Notes: a model not told the origin generated them from the letters alone. A stretch of 17,261 nucleotides of DNA from Lichenicoccus sp964245755 (GCA_964245755.1 CAXTNV010000075.1:1-17261), one strand, 5' to 3'; counted from the first letter of the stretch, positions 1-7,466 are shown. Translations and numbers: made by a program.

Positions 1-117
1 TGGAAGATGTCGGGATCGTCATCGGCGACCCGCACCGCCGCGCCGGACCAGTGATGGAAGATCGCCGGGTCGATCTCGGCGACGCTGCCGTCCACATGCG
101 GCCAGTGATGGAAGATC
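1..117. repeat. 54-bp tandem repeat (18 codons) inside the secreted-protein gene
   Basis: The 16-base string CCAGTGATGGAAGATC occurs at 48-63 and again at 102-117, exactly 54 bases apart. Positions 1-8 (TGGAAGAT) are the same string one further period to the left. On the minus strand it encodes (A/V)IFHHW. DNA identity is confined to this core; the linkers between copies have diverged, so selection appears to hold the core rather than the whole unit. The array continues beyond the window. Confidence 0.8.
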
Positions 118-281
118 ACCGGCGAAGTATCCTCTGCGCCATCGGCGAGGTGGACAACCGGGGCGACACCTGCCCCATGTCTCGCCGCAAGCATCGAGGA
201 GGCGGGAAGCAGCAGCGCCCCGGCTACGATCACCGATGCGCTCAGTCCCTGAAGAAACCGTCCAGTTCTGGTGGTCATCAT
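1..281 (-). CDS. Secreted protein with 18-residue IFHHW repeats (partial)
   Basis: The reading frame is open from an ATGATG pair at 281 to the left edge, giving 93 visible residues; the C-terminus lies outside the window. An AGGGA about 7 bases upstream can serve as ribosome binding site. Residues 1-33 look like a Sec signal peptide: Thr/Arg-rich start, hydrophobic core SVIVAGALLLPA, likely cleavage after SMLA. The mature part carries a repeat with isoleucines at 56, 74 and 92, exactly 18 residues apart. Two complete cores read IFHHW, preceded by SPV or DPA, and a third (DPDIF) starts at the edge. Asp/Glu/Val-rich linkers separate the cores. I do not recognise the family. Paired His next to Trp in a repeated exported protein could bind a metal or a ligand, but that is inference. 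The gene lies 325 bases downstream of the phosphatidyltransferase on the same strand, too far to assume one operon. Confidence 0.7.
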   Translation of the reverse strand, partial: MMTTRTGRFLQGLSASVIVAGALLLPASSMLAARHGAGVAPVVHLADGAEDTSPVIFHHWPHVDGSVAEIDPAIFHHWSGAAVRVADDDPDIF

Positions 282-606
282 GCGGGTCCCTGTTCTGGTC
301 ACGGACTCCATGTCCGGGCCAGAGCGAGATATAGACGCTCTGCGGCGTCGTGGACGACCGCGATCGAGAAAAGCTACGCAAGATCGCAGTCCCGCGCTTC
401 GTCATTCGTCTCATCGCCGGATAATCGACAAGCAGAGATACTCGGCGTCTCCCCACGCAGAGGAGAGTCTGGCAATCTTGGCGTCTCCACCGCCAACATC
501 GCGAAATCGCAAAAAGGTTGAGGCCGGATCACGGGCGTATGCACCGACTTCCGACGAAGCTTTTGCAGCCGCAGCGGACCAAGTGCCGGACGGCATTTGG
601 CAGCGG
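282..606. other. Intergenic stretch between phosphatidyltransferase and repeat-protein genes
   Basis: These 325 bases hold no convincing gene: ORFs on both strands are Arg/Ser/Pro-rich shadows without a good ribosome binding site. On the minus strand, about 50 bases upstream of the repeat-protein start, there is an AT-rich TATATC that could be a -10 element, but no good -35 hexamer lies at the right distance. Confidence 0.4.
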
Positions 607-1224
607 TCAAGCGGGCGGCACCGTTGACGTAGCGGCGGGATCACGACGCATGAGCGTCGCGGCACCGACCACGACGGCGACGAGGGGCGTGACGATGCCT
701 CCCGCCAGCACGATCCAGCCTGCGCCCCCGCACCAGATGACCAGCGGCAGGAGCAGCATGACATCGTCGGGATCGAAAGGTCGGGAAGCCGCCGATACGC
801 GCTTCGTCGGCGCCTCCAGTGCGTAGAGCAGGAGGAAGATGGCGGCGACGGAGAACGCCGCGCTGAGGCCCAGTCCGACATGGGCGTGCGGCAGCAGCGG
901 CAACCCGGGCCCGACACCGAGCCCGAGCCCGATGAAGATGGACATCGCGGCGCTGCAGTCGGCGGTGATGTCGAAGTGCCGGCCGATGCGACTGAACCGC
1001 CGGCTCTGCCGCGCGAGTTCGCCGTCGGCACGGTCGAGCAGCGCGGACAGGAGGAACAGGCCGGCACCCGGCCGCATCAGCCGGCCGGCATGGGTGAAGC
1101 ACAGGGCCGCCAGCAGCGCCGTCAGCAACCGCAGCGCGGTGAGCATGTCCGGGGTGACGCGCGTGCGCACGAGCAGGCCGACCGGCCGGCGCAGGCCGCG
1201 GTGGAGAAGTGTATCCTGGCTCAC
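607..1224 (-). CDS. CDP-alcohol phosphatidyltransferase family membrane protein
   Basis: Predicted 205-residue membrane enzyme that would transfer a phospho-alcohol from a CDP-linked donor to an acceptor alcohol, as in phosphatidylglycerol-phosphate, phosphatidylserine or inositol-phosphate lipid synthesis. The complete family signature D-x2-D-G-x2-A-R-x8-G-x3-D-x3-D is present, with metal-binding Asp64, Asp67, Asp85 and Asp89. TPDMLTALR at 24-32 is the usual lead-in, and hydrophobic segments follow to the C-terminus. I chose the GTG at 1224 because GGGAG lies 7 bases upstream and the domain begins directly after it. The frame stays open to 1542, but that extension is Ser/Arg/Gly-rich, unlike the family, and is probably untranslated. 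The alcohol acceptor cannot be assigned. No lipid-synthesis neighbour is visible. Confidence 0.85.
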   Translation of the reverse strand: MSQDTLLHRGLRRPVGLLVRTRVTPDMLTALRLLTALLAALCFTHAGRLMRPGAGLFLLSALLDRADGELARQSRRFSRIGRHFDITADCSAAMSIFIGLGLGVGPGLPLLPHAHVGLGLSAAFSVAAIFLLLYALEAPTKRVSAASRPFDPDDVMLLLPLVIWCGGAGWIVLAGGIVTPLVAVVVGAATLMRRDPAATSTVPPA

Positions 1225-2689
1225 GCCGCGACTCCCGAACTGGCTAGTCGATGGACCGCCCGACTGGTCGAGCAGCGCGACCCGGTCCTGTTCGACCTGT
1301 GTCGGAGAGGAACGAGCACGACCGCTGCACGATCGCTCGGATAACGGAAACGTGTCATTACGCTCCGGGTCTCGGTGTCCTCGGCCACGTGGTGGTGTGC
1401 CCGCGGCTGCATCGGAATGCCGATCCGATCGCGACGAGGAAGACGCGACCCGTTGGCCGCCGGTCGGCGCCGCCTCATCCGCCGGCTGCATCGTTGCGTT
1501 GACCGGTGCGTTGCCTTCCTGGTCGAACCTGCCGATGCGCACCGACCGGACCGATCTGCTTGCTAGCCACGTTGTGGTCGGCAGCCTCGTCTAAACCGCG
1601 TCGCGCAGACCGCCGGAGACACCCCGGTGGCCGGGTCTTTTACGAAACAATGTCTTGCAAGGTGCGCATCGTGGATGAACGCGGCACGGAACAAATGCCT
1701 CTCGTCACGACAGCGCCGATCCCGATATCAGTTGACGCTGCCCGGAGGACGAGGTCGGGCGTGCATCGGGAAATCGACCTCGCACCATTGCGTCTACGAT
1801 CGGATCCGCCGGACCTCCGTCCGTCGACATGACGATCGCCACCGTCACTCAGAACAACCTCCTGACGGGAATTTTCCCATTTCGACGTGTTTCTTTCGCT
1901 GTTTCCGTTTTCCTGCCGCTGAGCAGCGATCCCACCCGGTTGAAGGCGCAGCGGCGACCGACGTTCGATCCGCTGATAAGCGTTCCCCCGCTGAAGGCGG
2001 CTTTTCTGCCGGATCTGGTGAACTGGAGCGCGTTCCCGAGCGGCTCGGCCGCGGTCCGCATCGCAGTGCCGCCAGGGGTGTTCGTGTTGAACCTCGTTCC
2101 GGCATTGAGCTCGTCCGACCTGACGTTCGTCCTGCCGAGGGTTTACGAGAGCGTCAGCTACATCCTTCAGCGCGCCGGGCGCGCTGGCGATCCGCATCGC
2201 GGCGCTCGGGCTCGCCAACCTCCGGCCTCTGCATGAGCTATTCGGCTCGCAGCTCGACCTGATGAGGAGAGCGGAACCCTGGTTCCAAGCGATCGGGCTC
2301 GTCGTGCTCGCTGAGGTGGCCGAACGTGTTCGATGCGGCAGGGCAACTTCTCCGCTTGATCCGCCGCCATCGAAACGCCGAGTGCTTCCTCCGCCCTGCT
2401 TGGCGTTTGAGCCGGCCGGATTGCCGGGCCGTTCAAGCGCTGCAGTTCACGCCTGGGACGATCCTAGCCGCAGCACCGGCTTGTTCCCGTCCCTGGTGCC
2501 TCGCGACACGCCGCCGGCCCGGGTGTGCCGGCCGCAGACGACGTCCGAACGCGATGGACAGGGCGCAACGCGCGGCCGATGGTGAGACCAGCTGTTCCGA
2601 TGCACACGGAGAAGCGTCTTTCCGGCCGAAACATGCGAGCACGCGGTGCGTTCTGCGCGTGGCCGTGTGTTGTCGGGAGGTGTCTGAGC
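1225..2689. other. Gene-poor region, about 1.46 kb, no confident intact gene
   Basis: Both strands carry many overlapping ORFs but none shows a recognisable domain, good start signals and sensible composition together. The centre (about 1640-2130) is visibly less GC-rich than the flanking genes. A possible 60-codon ORF at 1650-1832 (+), starting MSCKVRIVDERGTEQ, reads plausibly but lacks a ribosome binding site. A palindrome, GGAACC-CT-GGTTCC, lies at 2273-2286. The stretch at 2124-2430 may be gene debris and is listed separately. The promoter for the kaiC unit must lie towards the right end of this region, but I see no convincing -35/-10 pair. Confidence 0.5.
2124..2430 (+). pseudogene. Possible remnant of an unidentified gene
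   Basis: From about 2163 to 2325 one frame reads as a soluble helical protein (ALAIRIAALGLANLRPLHEL and onwards to AEVAERV), with composition unlike the shadow ORFs around it. It has no start codon with a ribosome binding site, and stops at 2106 and 2121 block the frame upstream. At about 2325 the protein-like reading moves one base to the right (VFDAAGQLLRLIRRHRNAE) and soon dissolves into Pro/Arg-rich sequence. This fits a decayed gene with a frameshift, but chance is a real alternative and I cannot name a parent family. Confidence 0.2.
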
Positions 2690-2767
2690 ATGCCCTGGTT
2701 CTGGCGTCCGGGCAGCCGGCCCGCCCACAGGCCGCACGGCTGGCTCGATGTGGGAGTATCTGAATGA
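2690..2767 (+). CDS. Short leader ORF translationally coupled to kaiC
   Basis: A 25-codon ORF begins at ATG 2690, with GGGAGG at 2675-2680 placed 9 bases upstream, one of the best ribosome binding sites in the window. Its TGA (2765-2767) overlaps the kaiC ATG (2764-2766) as ATGA, the classic arrangement for translational coupling. The peptide starts MPWFWRPGSRP, is Trp- and His-rich and ends DVGVSE. I recognise no family. It may be a leader that gates kaiC translation or a real small protein. kaiC also has its own GGGAG about 8 bases before its ATG, so coupling may not be obligatory. Confidence 0.4.
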   Translation: MPWFWRPGSRPAHRPHGWLDVGVSE

Positions 2768-4305
2768 CCGATGATCCGGGCGCTGCGCCTGCCGATGCGA
2801 GCGGCGGCGGCTTGGCCCAGATCGGGATCACCGGGCTGGATGCCGTGCTCGCCGGTGGTCTGCCGCGGGACCGCCTCTACCTCATCGAGGGGATGCCCGG
2901 AACCGGCAAGACGACCCTCGCGCTGCAGTTCCTCCTGGAAGGCCAGCGGCTTGGCGAGCGCGGCATGTACATCACTCTCTCCGAGACTGCCCACGAGCTG
3001 CGGGTTTCCGCCGCCACACACGGCTGGTCGCTGGCCGAGCTATGCATCGTCGAGCTGGTACCGGACTCAGGCCTCGGCTCCGACCAGGAGCAAACCCTGA
3101 TCCACCCGGCGGAATTCGAGCTCGGCGAGACGATCGGACGCATCATGGAACGGTTCGAGCAGGAAAAGCCGGCGCGGCTCGTCATCGACAGTCTGTCGGA
3201 GCTGCGCCTGCTGGCGCAGACCCCGCTGCGCTACCGTCGGCAGATCCTCGCCCTGAAGCACCGCTTCACGAGCTCTCACTGCACGGTACTCCTGCTCGAG
3301 GACCAGACCGCCGAGCCGCGCGACCTGCAACTGCACAGCATTGCCCACGGCGTCGTGGCACTGGAACTGAGCAGCAACACCTACGGCGCGGAGCGGCGGT
3401 TCTTGAGCGTCGTGAAGATGCGCGGCGTCCGCTTCCGCGGTGGCCGCCACGACTACGCCATCGAGACCGGCGGCCTCGTCGTGTATCCGCGCCTCGTCAG
3501 CGCCGAACACCGGATCGAGGCACTGCCGGCCAGCGTCGAGACCGGCATTTCCGAGCTGGACGCCTTGCTGGGAGGCGGCCTGGTTCCCGGTACCAGCACC
3601 CTGGTGATGGGGCCGACCGGCACGGGCAAGACCTCCACCGCCACCCGTTGCGCCCTCGCCGCGCTGCAGCGCGGCGAACGAGCCGCCATGTTCATGTTCG
3701 ACGAGGAGCTGAGCACCTTCTTTACCCGCTCGGCCAGCCTGGGCATGGACCTGCGGCCGTACCTCGACAAGGGTCAGCTCCACATCCGGCAGATCGAACC
3801 GTCCGAGCTCTCGCCGGGCGAGTTCGTGCACTACGTCCGCCGCTCGGTCGAGGTGGACGGCGCGCGGGTAATCCTGATCGACAGCATCAACGGCTACTTC
3901 CAGGCGATGCCGAACGAGCAGTACCTGATCCTGCAGATGCACGAGCTGCTCAGCTACCTGAGCCAGCGGCAGGTCGTGACGCTGCTCATCCTCGGCCAGC
4001 ACGGCCTGGTCGGCGACGTGCGCTCGGACGTGGACCTCAGCTACCTGAGCGACACCATCATCCTGCTGCGCTTCTTCGAGGCTGCCGGTTCGGTGCGCCG
4101 GGGGTTGTCGGTGGTGAAGACCCGGACCTCGGACCATGAACCGACCATCCGGGAATTCAGGCTCGGTCGGGACGGCGTGAGCATCGGCGCCATCCTGCAC
4201 GACTTCGACGGCGTGCTGAGCGGCATGCCCCGGTATCGAGGCAGCGCGGGTGCGTTGATGGACCCGGCGCTCGCTTCGCCTGCAGCACCTCCGCGGGAGG
4301 GCTGA
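2764..4305 (+). CDS. kaiC: KaiC-type double RecA-domain ATPase
   Basis: A 513-residue protein with two tandem KaiC/RecA domains, the length and architecture of KaiC. Domain I has Walker A GMPGTGKTT (43-51), Walker B ending LVIDS (139-143) and SETAHEL (73-79) where cyanobacterial KaiC has its catalytic Glu pair. Domain II has Walker A GPTGTGKTS (283-291), Walker B ILIDS (370-374) and an intact Glu pair at 314-315. The segment matching the autophosphorylation loop reads DLSYLSDTIILL: Ser426 and Tyr427 stand where Synechococcus KaiC has Ser431-Thr432, and Ser421 where it has Thr426. The C-terminal tail after residue 480 is short and lacks an obvious KaiA-binding A-loop. In proteobacteria such proteins usually pair with histidine kinases, as here: the kinase starts 7 bases downstream. 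ATPase activity is well supported; clock function is not, because kaiB is absent from view. Confidence 0.9.
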   Translation: MTDDPGAAPADASGGGLAQIGITGLDAVLAGGLPRDRLYLIEGMPGTGKTTLALQFLLEGQRLGERGMYITLSETAHELRVSAATHGWSLAELCIVELVPDSGLGSDQEQTLIHPAEFELGETIGRIMERFEQEKPARLVIDSLSELRLLAQTPLRYRRQILALKHRFTSSHCTVLLLEDQTAEPRDLQLHSIAHGVVALELSSNTYGAERRFLSVVKMRGVRFRGGRHDYAIETGGLVVYPRLVSAEHRIEALPASVETGISELDALLGGGLVPGTSTLVMGPTGTGKTSTATRCALAALQRGERAAMFMFDEELSTFFTRSASLGMDLRPYLDKGQLHIRQIEPSELSPGEFVHYVRRSVEVDGARVILIDSINGYFQAMPNEQYLILQMHELLSYLSQRQVVTLLILGQHGLVGDVRSDVDLSYLSDTIILLRFFEAAGSVRRGLSVVKTRTSDHEPTIREFRLGRDGVSIGAILHDFDGVLSGMPRYRGSAGALMDPALASPAAPPREG

Positions 4306-4312
4306 CGCCGGC

Positions 4313-5920
4313 ATGGACATGGTGGCGGAACACAGGGTCCTGATCCTGGCGCCGCGCGGCCGTGACGCGGATGTGGCGGCGAGGACACTCGGCAAGATCG
4401 GTCTGCTGTGCCGGGTCTGCAGCGACCTCGCGGACCTGACGCAGGCCGCCTCCGAAGGCGCGGGAGCCGCGCTGGTGACCGAGGAGGCACTGGACGGCGA
4501 TGCGAGCGTGCTGCTGCGCTGGATCGCGGCACAGCAGCCGTGGTCCGACTTCCCCTTCGTGATGCTGGCGGCGCCGCGGGGCGACGTCGAGCACGGAGCG
4601 CGGCCGCCGGCATGGTTCGGCAAGATCGGCAACGCCGTGCTGCTCGAACGTCCGCTCGGCGCTGCGGCGCTGACGAGCGCGGTGCGTGCGGCGCTGCGCG
4701 GCCGGGTCAGGCAATACGAGGTGCGGGCCTACCTCGCCGAGCGCAACCTGACCGCGATGCGGCTGGAGGCGCTGAACGCCTCGCTGGAAACCAGGGTCGC
4801 AGAACGCACCGCGGAGCTGCAGGCCGCCTACGAGCGCCTCGGGGAGGAAGTCCGTGAGCGATCCCAGGCCGAGGCTCGTCTCGCGCAGGCGCAGCGCATG
4901 GAGGCGTTGGGGCAGCTCGCGGGTGGGGTCGCGCACGACTTCAACAACGTGCTGCAGGCGGTGAGCGGCGGGCTGGGCCTGATCCAGCGCCGGTCAGGCA
5001 ACGCGCAGGACGTGAAGAAGCTCGCCCGCATGGCCGGCGACGCCGCCAAGCGAGGTGCCGCCATCACCGGACGGCTGTTGGCGTTCGCGCGCCACGGCGC
5101 GCTGCGGGCAGAGCCGGTGGCTGCCTTGTCGCTGATGGAGGGCCTGCGCGAGATGCTGGCGCATACGCTCGGCGCCGGCATCACCATGCGGGTCGCCGCG
5201 GACGAGAACTTGCCGGAACTGCTGGCCGACAAGGCGCAGCTGGAGACCGTGCTGGTGAACCTCGCGGTCAANNNNNNNNNNNNNNNNNNNNNNNNNNNNN
5301 NNNNNNNNNNNNNNNNNNNNNNNNNNNNNNNNNNNNNNNNNNNNNNNNNNNNNNNNNNNNNNNNNNNNNNNGGCGGCGGCTTTGCCATCGAGAGCGCGCC
5401 CGATCGGGGCACGACCGTCACGCTCTGGTTTCCCGAGGCGACGGACGCCTCGGCGGAGAACGACGACCCGGCGCCGTCCGGGATCGTGCTGACCACCGTT
5501 CGTGTCTCGGCCCGGGTGCTGGTCGTGGATGACGACACGATGGTGCGCGAGGTGCTGGTCGGACAGATGGAGGAGCAAGGCTACCGGGTGACGCAGGCGA
5601 GCGACGGCCTGGAGGCCCTGGCGCAGCTCGATGGCGGCGCCGTAGTGGACCTGCTGATCTCCGACTTCGCCATGCCGGGCATGAACGGCCTGATGCTGAT
5701 CCAGGAGGCACGGCGGCGCCGGCCGGAGTTGCCGGCCCTGCTGCTGACCGGCTACGCCGACGCCAGCGTGCGGCTGGCCGTCGAGGATGCCGCGGCCGGC
5801 GGCACCGAGCTGCTTCGCAAGCCGGTATCCGGGATCATGCTGGCGGAGCGTTCGGTGGCGCTGCTGGCGCACGGTGCCGCGATCAATGGCGCGGCAGCTC
5901 GGTCGTCTGGCTCAGGCTGA
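4313..5920 (+). CDS. Hybrid histidine kinase with pseudo-receiver and receiver, interrupted by N gap
   Basis: Two-component signalling protein forming an operon with kaiC (7-base gap). Residues 8-130 fold like a receiver, but the phospho-acceptor position lacks Asp (ALVTEEAL), so it is probably a pseudo-receiver. A coiled coil (about 140-190) leads into a HisKA dimerisation domain with His208 in AHDFNNVL. The ATP-binding domain follows: LVNLAV before the gap and GGGFAIESAPDRGTTVTLWFP after it. A C-terminal receiver begins at RVLVVDDD and has its phospho-acceptor Asp in LLISDFAMPGMNG (nominal residue 451), Thr in LLTGYAD and Lys in LRKPV. No membrane segment or PAS domain is visible, so it is likely a cytosolic kinase that could take input from KaiC, which is inference. 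Numbering after 319 is nominal because 100 N replace part of the ATPase domain. ATG 4319 is an alternative start. Confidence 0.88.
   Translation: MDMVAEHRVLILAPRGRDADVAARTLGKIGLLCRVCSDLADLTQAASEGAGAALVTEEALDGDASVLLRWIAAQQPWSDFPFVMLAAPRGDVEHGARPPAWFGKIGNAVLLERPLGAAALTSAVRAALRGRVRQYEVRAYLAERNLTAMRLEALNASLETRVAERTAELQAAYERLGEEVRERSQAEARLAQAQRMEALGQLAGGVAHDFNNVLQAVSGGLGLIQRRSGNAQDVKKLARMAGDAAKRGAAITGRLLAFARHGALRAEPVAALSLMEGLREMLAHTLGAGITMRVAADENLPELLADKAQLETVLVNLAVXXXXXXXXXXXXXXXXXXXXXXXXXXXXXXXXXXGGGFAIESAPDRGTTVTLWFPEATDASAENDDPAPSGIVLTTVRVSARVLVVDDDTMVREVLVGQMEEQGYRVTQASDGLEALAQLDGGAVVDLLISDFAMPGMNGLMLIQEARRRRPELPALLLTGYADASVRLAVEDAAAGGTELLRKPVSGIMLAERSVALLAHGAAINGAAARSSGSG
5272..5371. other. 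Assembly gap of exactly 100 N
   Basis: One hundred consecutive N, a conventional placeholder for a gap of unknown size. It removes the N-box and G-boxes of the kinase ATPase domain. The bases just before it give AAN as the next codon, consistent with the Asn of the N-box. The frame happens to stay open across the placeholder, but the domain needs roughly 75-90 residues here and only 34 codons are drawn. Confidence 0.97.
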
Positions 5921-5956
5921 CGGGCGGCGATCGAGACTGTTCGGGGCGCGCGCGGA

Positions 5957-5977
5957 CCGGGCGGCCCCGGTGCCCGG
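5957..5977. terminator. Weak hairpin between convergent genes
   Basis: CCGGGC at 5957-5962 pairs with GCCCGG at 5972-5977 around a 9-base loop, in the 68-base space between the convergent kinase and DUF4142 genes. There is no U-tract, so intrinsic termination is uncertain. Confidence 0.3.
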
Positions 5978-5988
5978 ATCATGCAGCG

Positions 5989-6528
5989 TCAGACCGTCTC
6001 GAGCGGAAGCGCATGCAGCGATCCGAGGTGACGCTTGACGATCAGGACGGTCTCTGCGGCAAAGGCGCGCAGCGCAGGATTACGTCCCGCCTTCGCCTCC
6101 TGTGCGAAGGCCGCTCCATCCGCCGCGTGGATCGCATCCATCTCCTTGATGTAGGCGTTGTCGAACGCCTTGCCGGACAGGCCGCGGAGGCGATCGAGGC
6201 GCTTCTGGAAATCGGCGTTCAGCGCGGGGTCGAGTTCGATGCCGACCGACGCGGCAATGGATTTCAGCTTGGCGCCGACGAGCTGATGGTCGTGCACCTC
6301 GGTCGTGCCGATATCGAGGATGTCCTGGCGGCCGGCGGTCTGCGAGGCGATCTTGCTGGCCTCGACCTCGTACATCCCCCCCTGGGAGACCTTGGCGACG
6401 AAGGCTCGATCCGCCGCCGACAGGTCTCCAGGCGCCGCCCAAGCCGGCAACGAGGCGGACCCGGCCGCGAGAGCCGGCATGATGAGCGCGGCCCTGCCGC
6501 AGAAACACAGGACGGATCGACGTTTCAC
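5989..6528 (-). CDS. DUF4142 domain exported protein
   Basis: A 179-residue protein matching the DUF4142 pattern: FVAKVSQGGMYEVEASKIAS, then a helix with VHDHQLVGAKLKSIAASVG, then LSGKAFDNAYIKEMDAIHAAD and a C-terminal helix with VKRHL. Proteins of this family are small helical bundles exported to the periplasm, of unknown biochemical role; some members carry the label outer membrane or stress-related protein. Residues 1-32 form a signal peptide (KRR, hydrophobic core, cleavage near AWAA). The start is a GTG at 6528; its ribosome binding site (GGA about 8 bases upstream) is weak. It is convergent with the kinase gene and divergent from the NmrA-like gene. Confidence 0.82.
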   Translation of the reverse strand: MKRRSVLCFCGRAALIMPALAAGSASLPAWAAPGDLSAADRAFVAKVSQGGMYEVEASKIASQTAGRQDILDIGTTEVHDHQLVGAKLKSIAASVGIELDPALNADFQKRLDRLRGLSGKAFDNAYIKEMDAIHAADGAAFAQEAKAGRNPALRAFAAETVLIVKRHLGSLHALPLETV

Positions 6529-6557
6529 AGCATTCCAACCCTCAGGACTCCGGATCG

Positions 6558-6586
6558 AGAGAGGCCGCTTCCGCCGACCTTGTCAA
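6558..6586 (-). promoter_or_regulatory. Possible sigma-70 promoter for the DUF4142 gene
   Basis: A perfect -35 TTGACA lies on the minus strand at 6586-6581, about 50 bases upstream of the DUF4142 start. At the ideal 17-base spacing the -10 position reads CTCTCT, which is poor, so the site may need an activator or may be fortuitous. Confidence 0.25.
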
Positions 6587-6721
6587 CCTTCGCGGGCGGC
6601 TCCATGGCGATGCTTCTCTCCGGCCGGGCGCAAGCTTGCTAGAGAGGGGCTGCACCATTGCGGATGCCTGCGTCATCGGCCGCCGGGCGCAGTCTTGGCG
6701 GCGCTGGAGGAACGGACGGCC

Positions 6722-7369
6722 ATGAGGATCATCATCTTCGGTGCGACCGGCGGCACCGGCCGGGCAACGGCGCGTGCGCTGACGGCGGCGGGACACCGGG
6801 TCACCGGCTTCGCCCGGGACCCGTCCAGGCTGTCCGACCTCGCCACTCTCGACACCATCCGCGGCGACGTCATGCGGCCGGCCGACGTCGCCGCCGCGAT
6901 CCCCGGCCACGACGCGGTCATCGTCAGCCTCGGCAACTCACAGAACCCCTTCGCGATGGCGCTCGGTGCCCGACGCACCACGACGCCCGACGTGTGCGAG
7001 GTCGGGACGCGCAACGTGATCGGGGCAATGCAGCCGGCCGGCGTCGGTCGCCTGCTGGTCGTGAGCGCGTTCGGCATCGGCAGCCAGCACGCGCTGCCGC
7101 TGCCGCTGCGGCTGTTCTATCGGACGCTGCTGCGCGAGCACATGGCCGACAAGGAAAAGCAGGAGATCCTCGTCAAGGCGTCCAGCCTCGACTGGACGCT
7201 CGTCCAGCCGGTCGGCCTGACCGATGGCAAGCCGACCGGCGACTGGCTGGCGGATACGAACGGCAAGAGCCGTCGCCAGCGGATCAGCCGCGCCGACGTC
7301 GCCGCCTTCCTGACGAGCCTGATCGACGGCCGCGCCTATCGGCACGCCACCGTGGCCCTGTCCGGCTGA
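6722..7369 (+). CDS. NmrA-like NAD(P)-binding atypical SDR protein
   Basis: A 215-residue Rossmann-fold protein starting MRIIIFGATGGTGRA, with the nucleotide-binding glycine motif GATGGTG at 7-13. VTGFARDPSRL supplies the second strand and a likely NADP-binding Arg, IRGDV the third, and DAVIVSLGNS the strand next to the nicotinamide site. RLLVVSAFGIG stands where classical SDRs carry Ser. The YxxxK pair is replaced by DKEKQEILVKASSLDWTLVQPVGLTDG, typical of the NAD(P)H-binding NmrA/BVR-B group. The activity could be reductase, epimerase-like or redox sensing; the substrate cannot be told. ATG 6722 is preceded by GGAGG about 11 bases upstream. The frame stays open upstream to 6305, but that part is antisense to DUF4142 and has no domain. 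Confidence 0.85.
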   Translation: MRIIIFGATGGTGRATARALTAAGHRVTGFARDPSRLSDLATLDTIRGDVMRPADVAAAIPGHDAVIVSLGNSQNPFAMALGARRTTTPDVCEVGTRNVIGAMQPAGVGRLLVVSAFGIGSQHALPLPLRLFYRTLLREHMADKEKQEILVKASSLDWTLVQPVGLTDGKPTGDWLADTNGKSRRQRISRADVAAFLTSLIDGRAYRHATVALSG

Positions 7370-7466
7370 CCGCCCGCGTGCGCCCGAGGGTGCACCCCAC
7401 GACCAGGCCTTTCGGTCGAACCGCACGAGGTCGGCCTTCTCACTTCCGATCAAGGATTGCGCCGAC

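Noticed and set aside
1..117. CRISPR-like repeat, from the spaced 16-base identical strings
   Set aside because: The period is exactly 18 codons and stays in one reading frame with a signal peptide; it is a protein repeat, with only two full copies visible.
1225..1542. N-terminal extension of the CDP-alcohol phosphatidyltransferase
   Set aside because: Ser/Arg/Gly-rich and unlike the family; the GTG at 1224 has a well-placed GGGAG.
1640..2218. 192-codon minus-strand ORF in the gene-poor region
   Set aside because: Arg/Gln/Ser-rich, no domain, no ribosome binding site, and overlapping ORFs of similar length in several frames.
2273..2286. GGAAC as an EcfG-type general stress promoter before kaiC
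   Set aside because: No CGTT lies at the required 16-17 base spacing; the sequence is better described as a short palindrome.
3067..4632. 521-codon ORF on the minus strand opposite kaiC
   Set aside because: Shadow of the GC-rich kaiC and kinase genes: no domain, His/Arg/Gln-rich composition, and the opposite strand has complete KaiC motifs.
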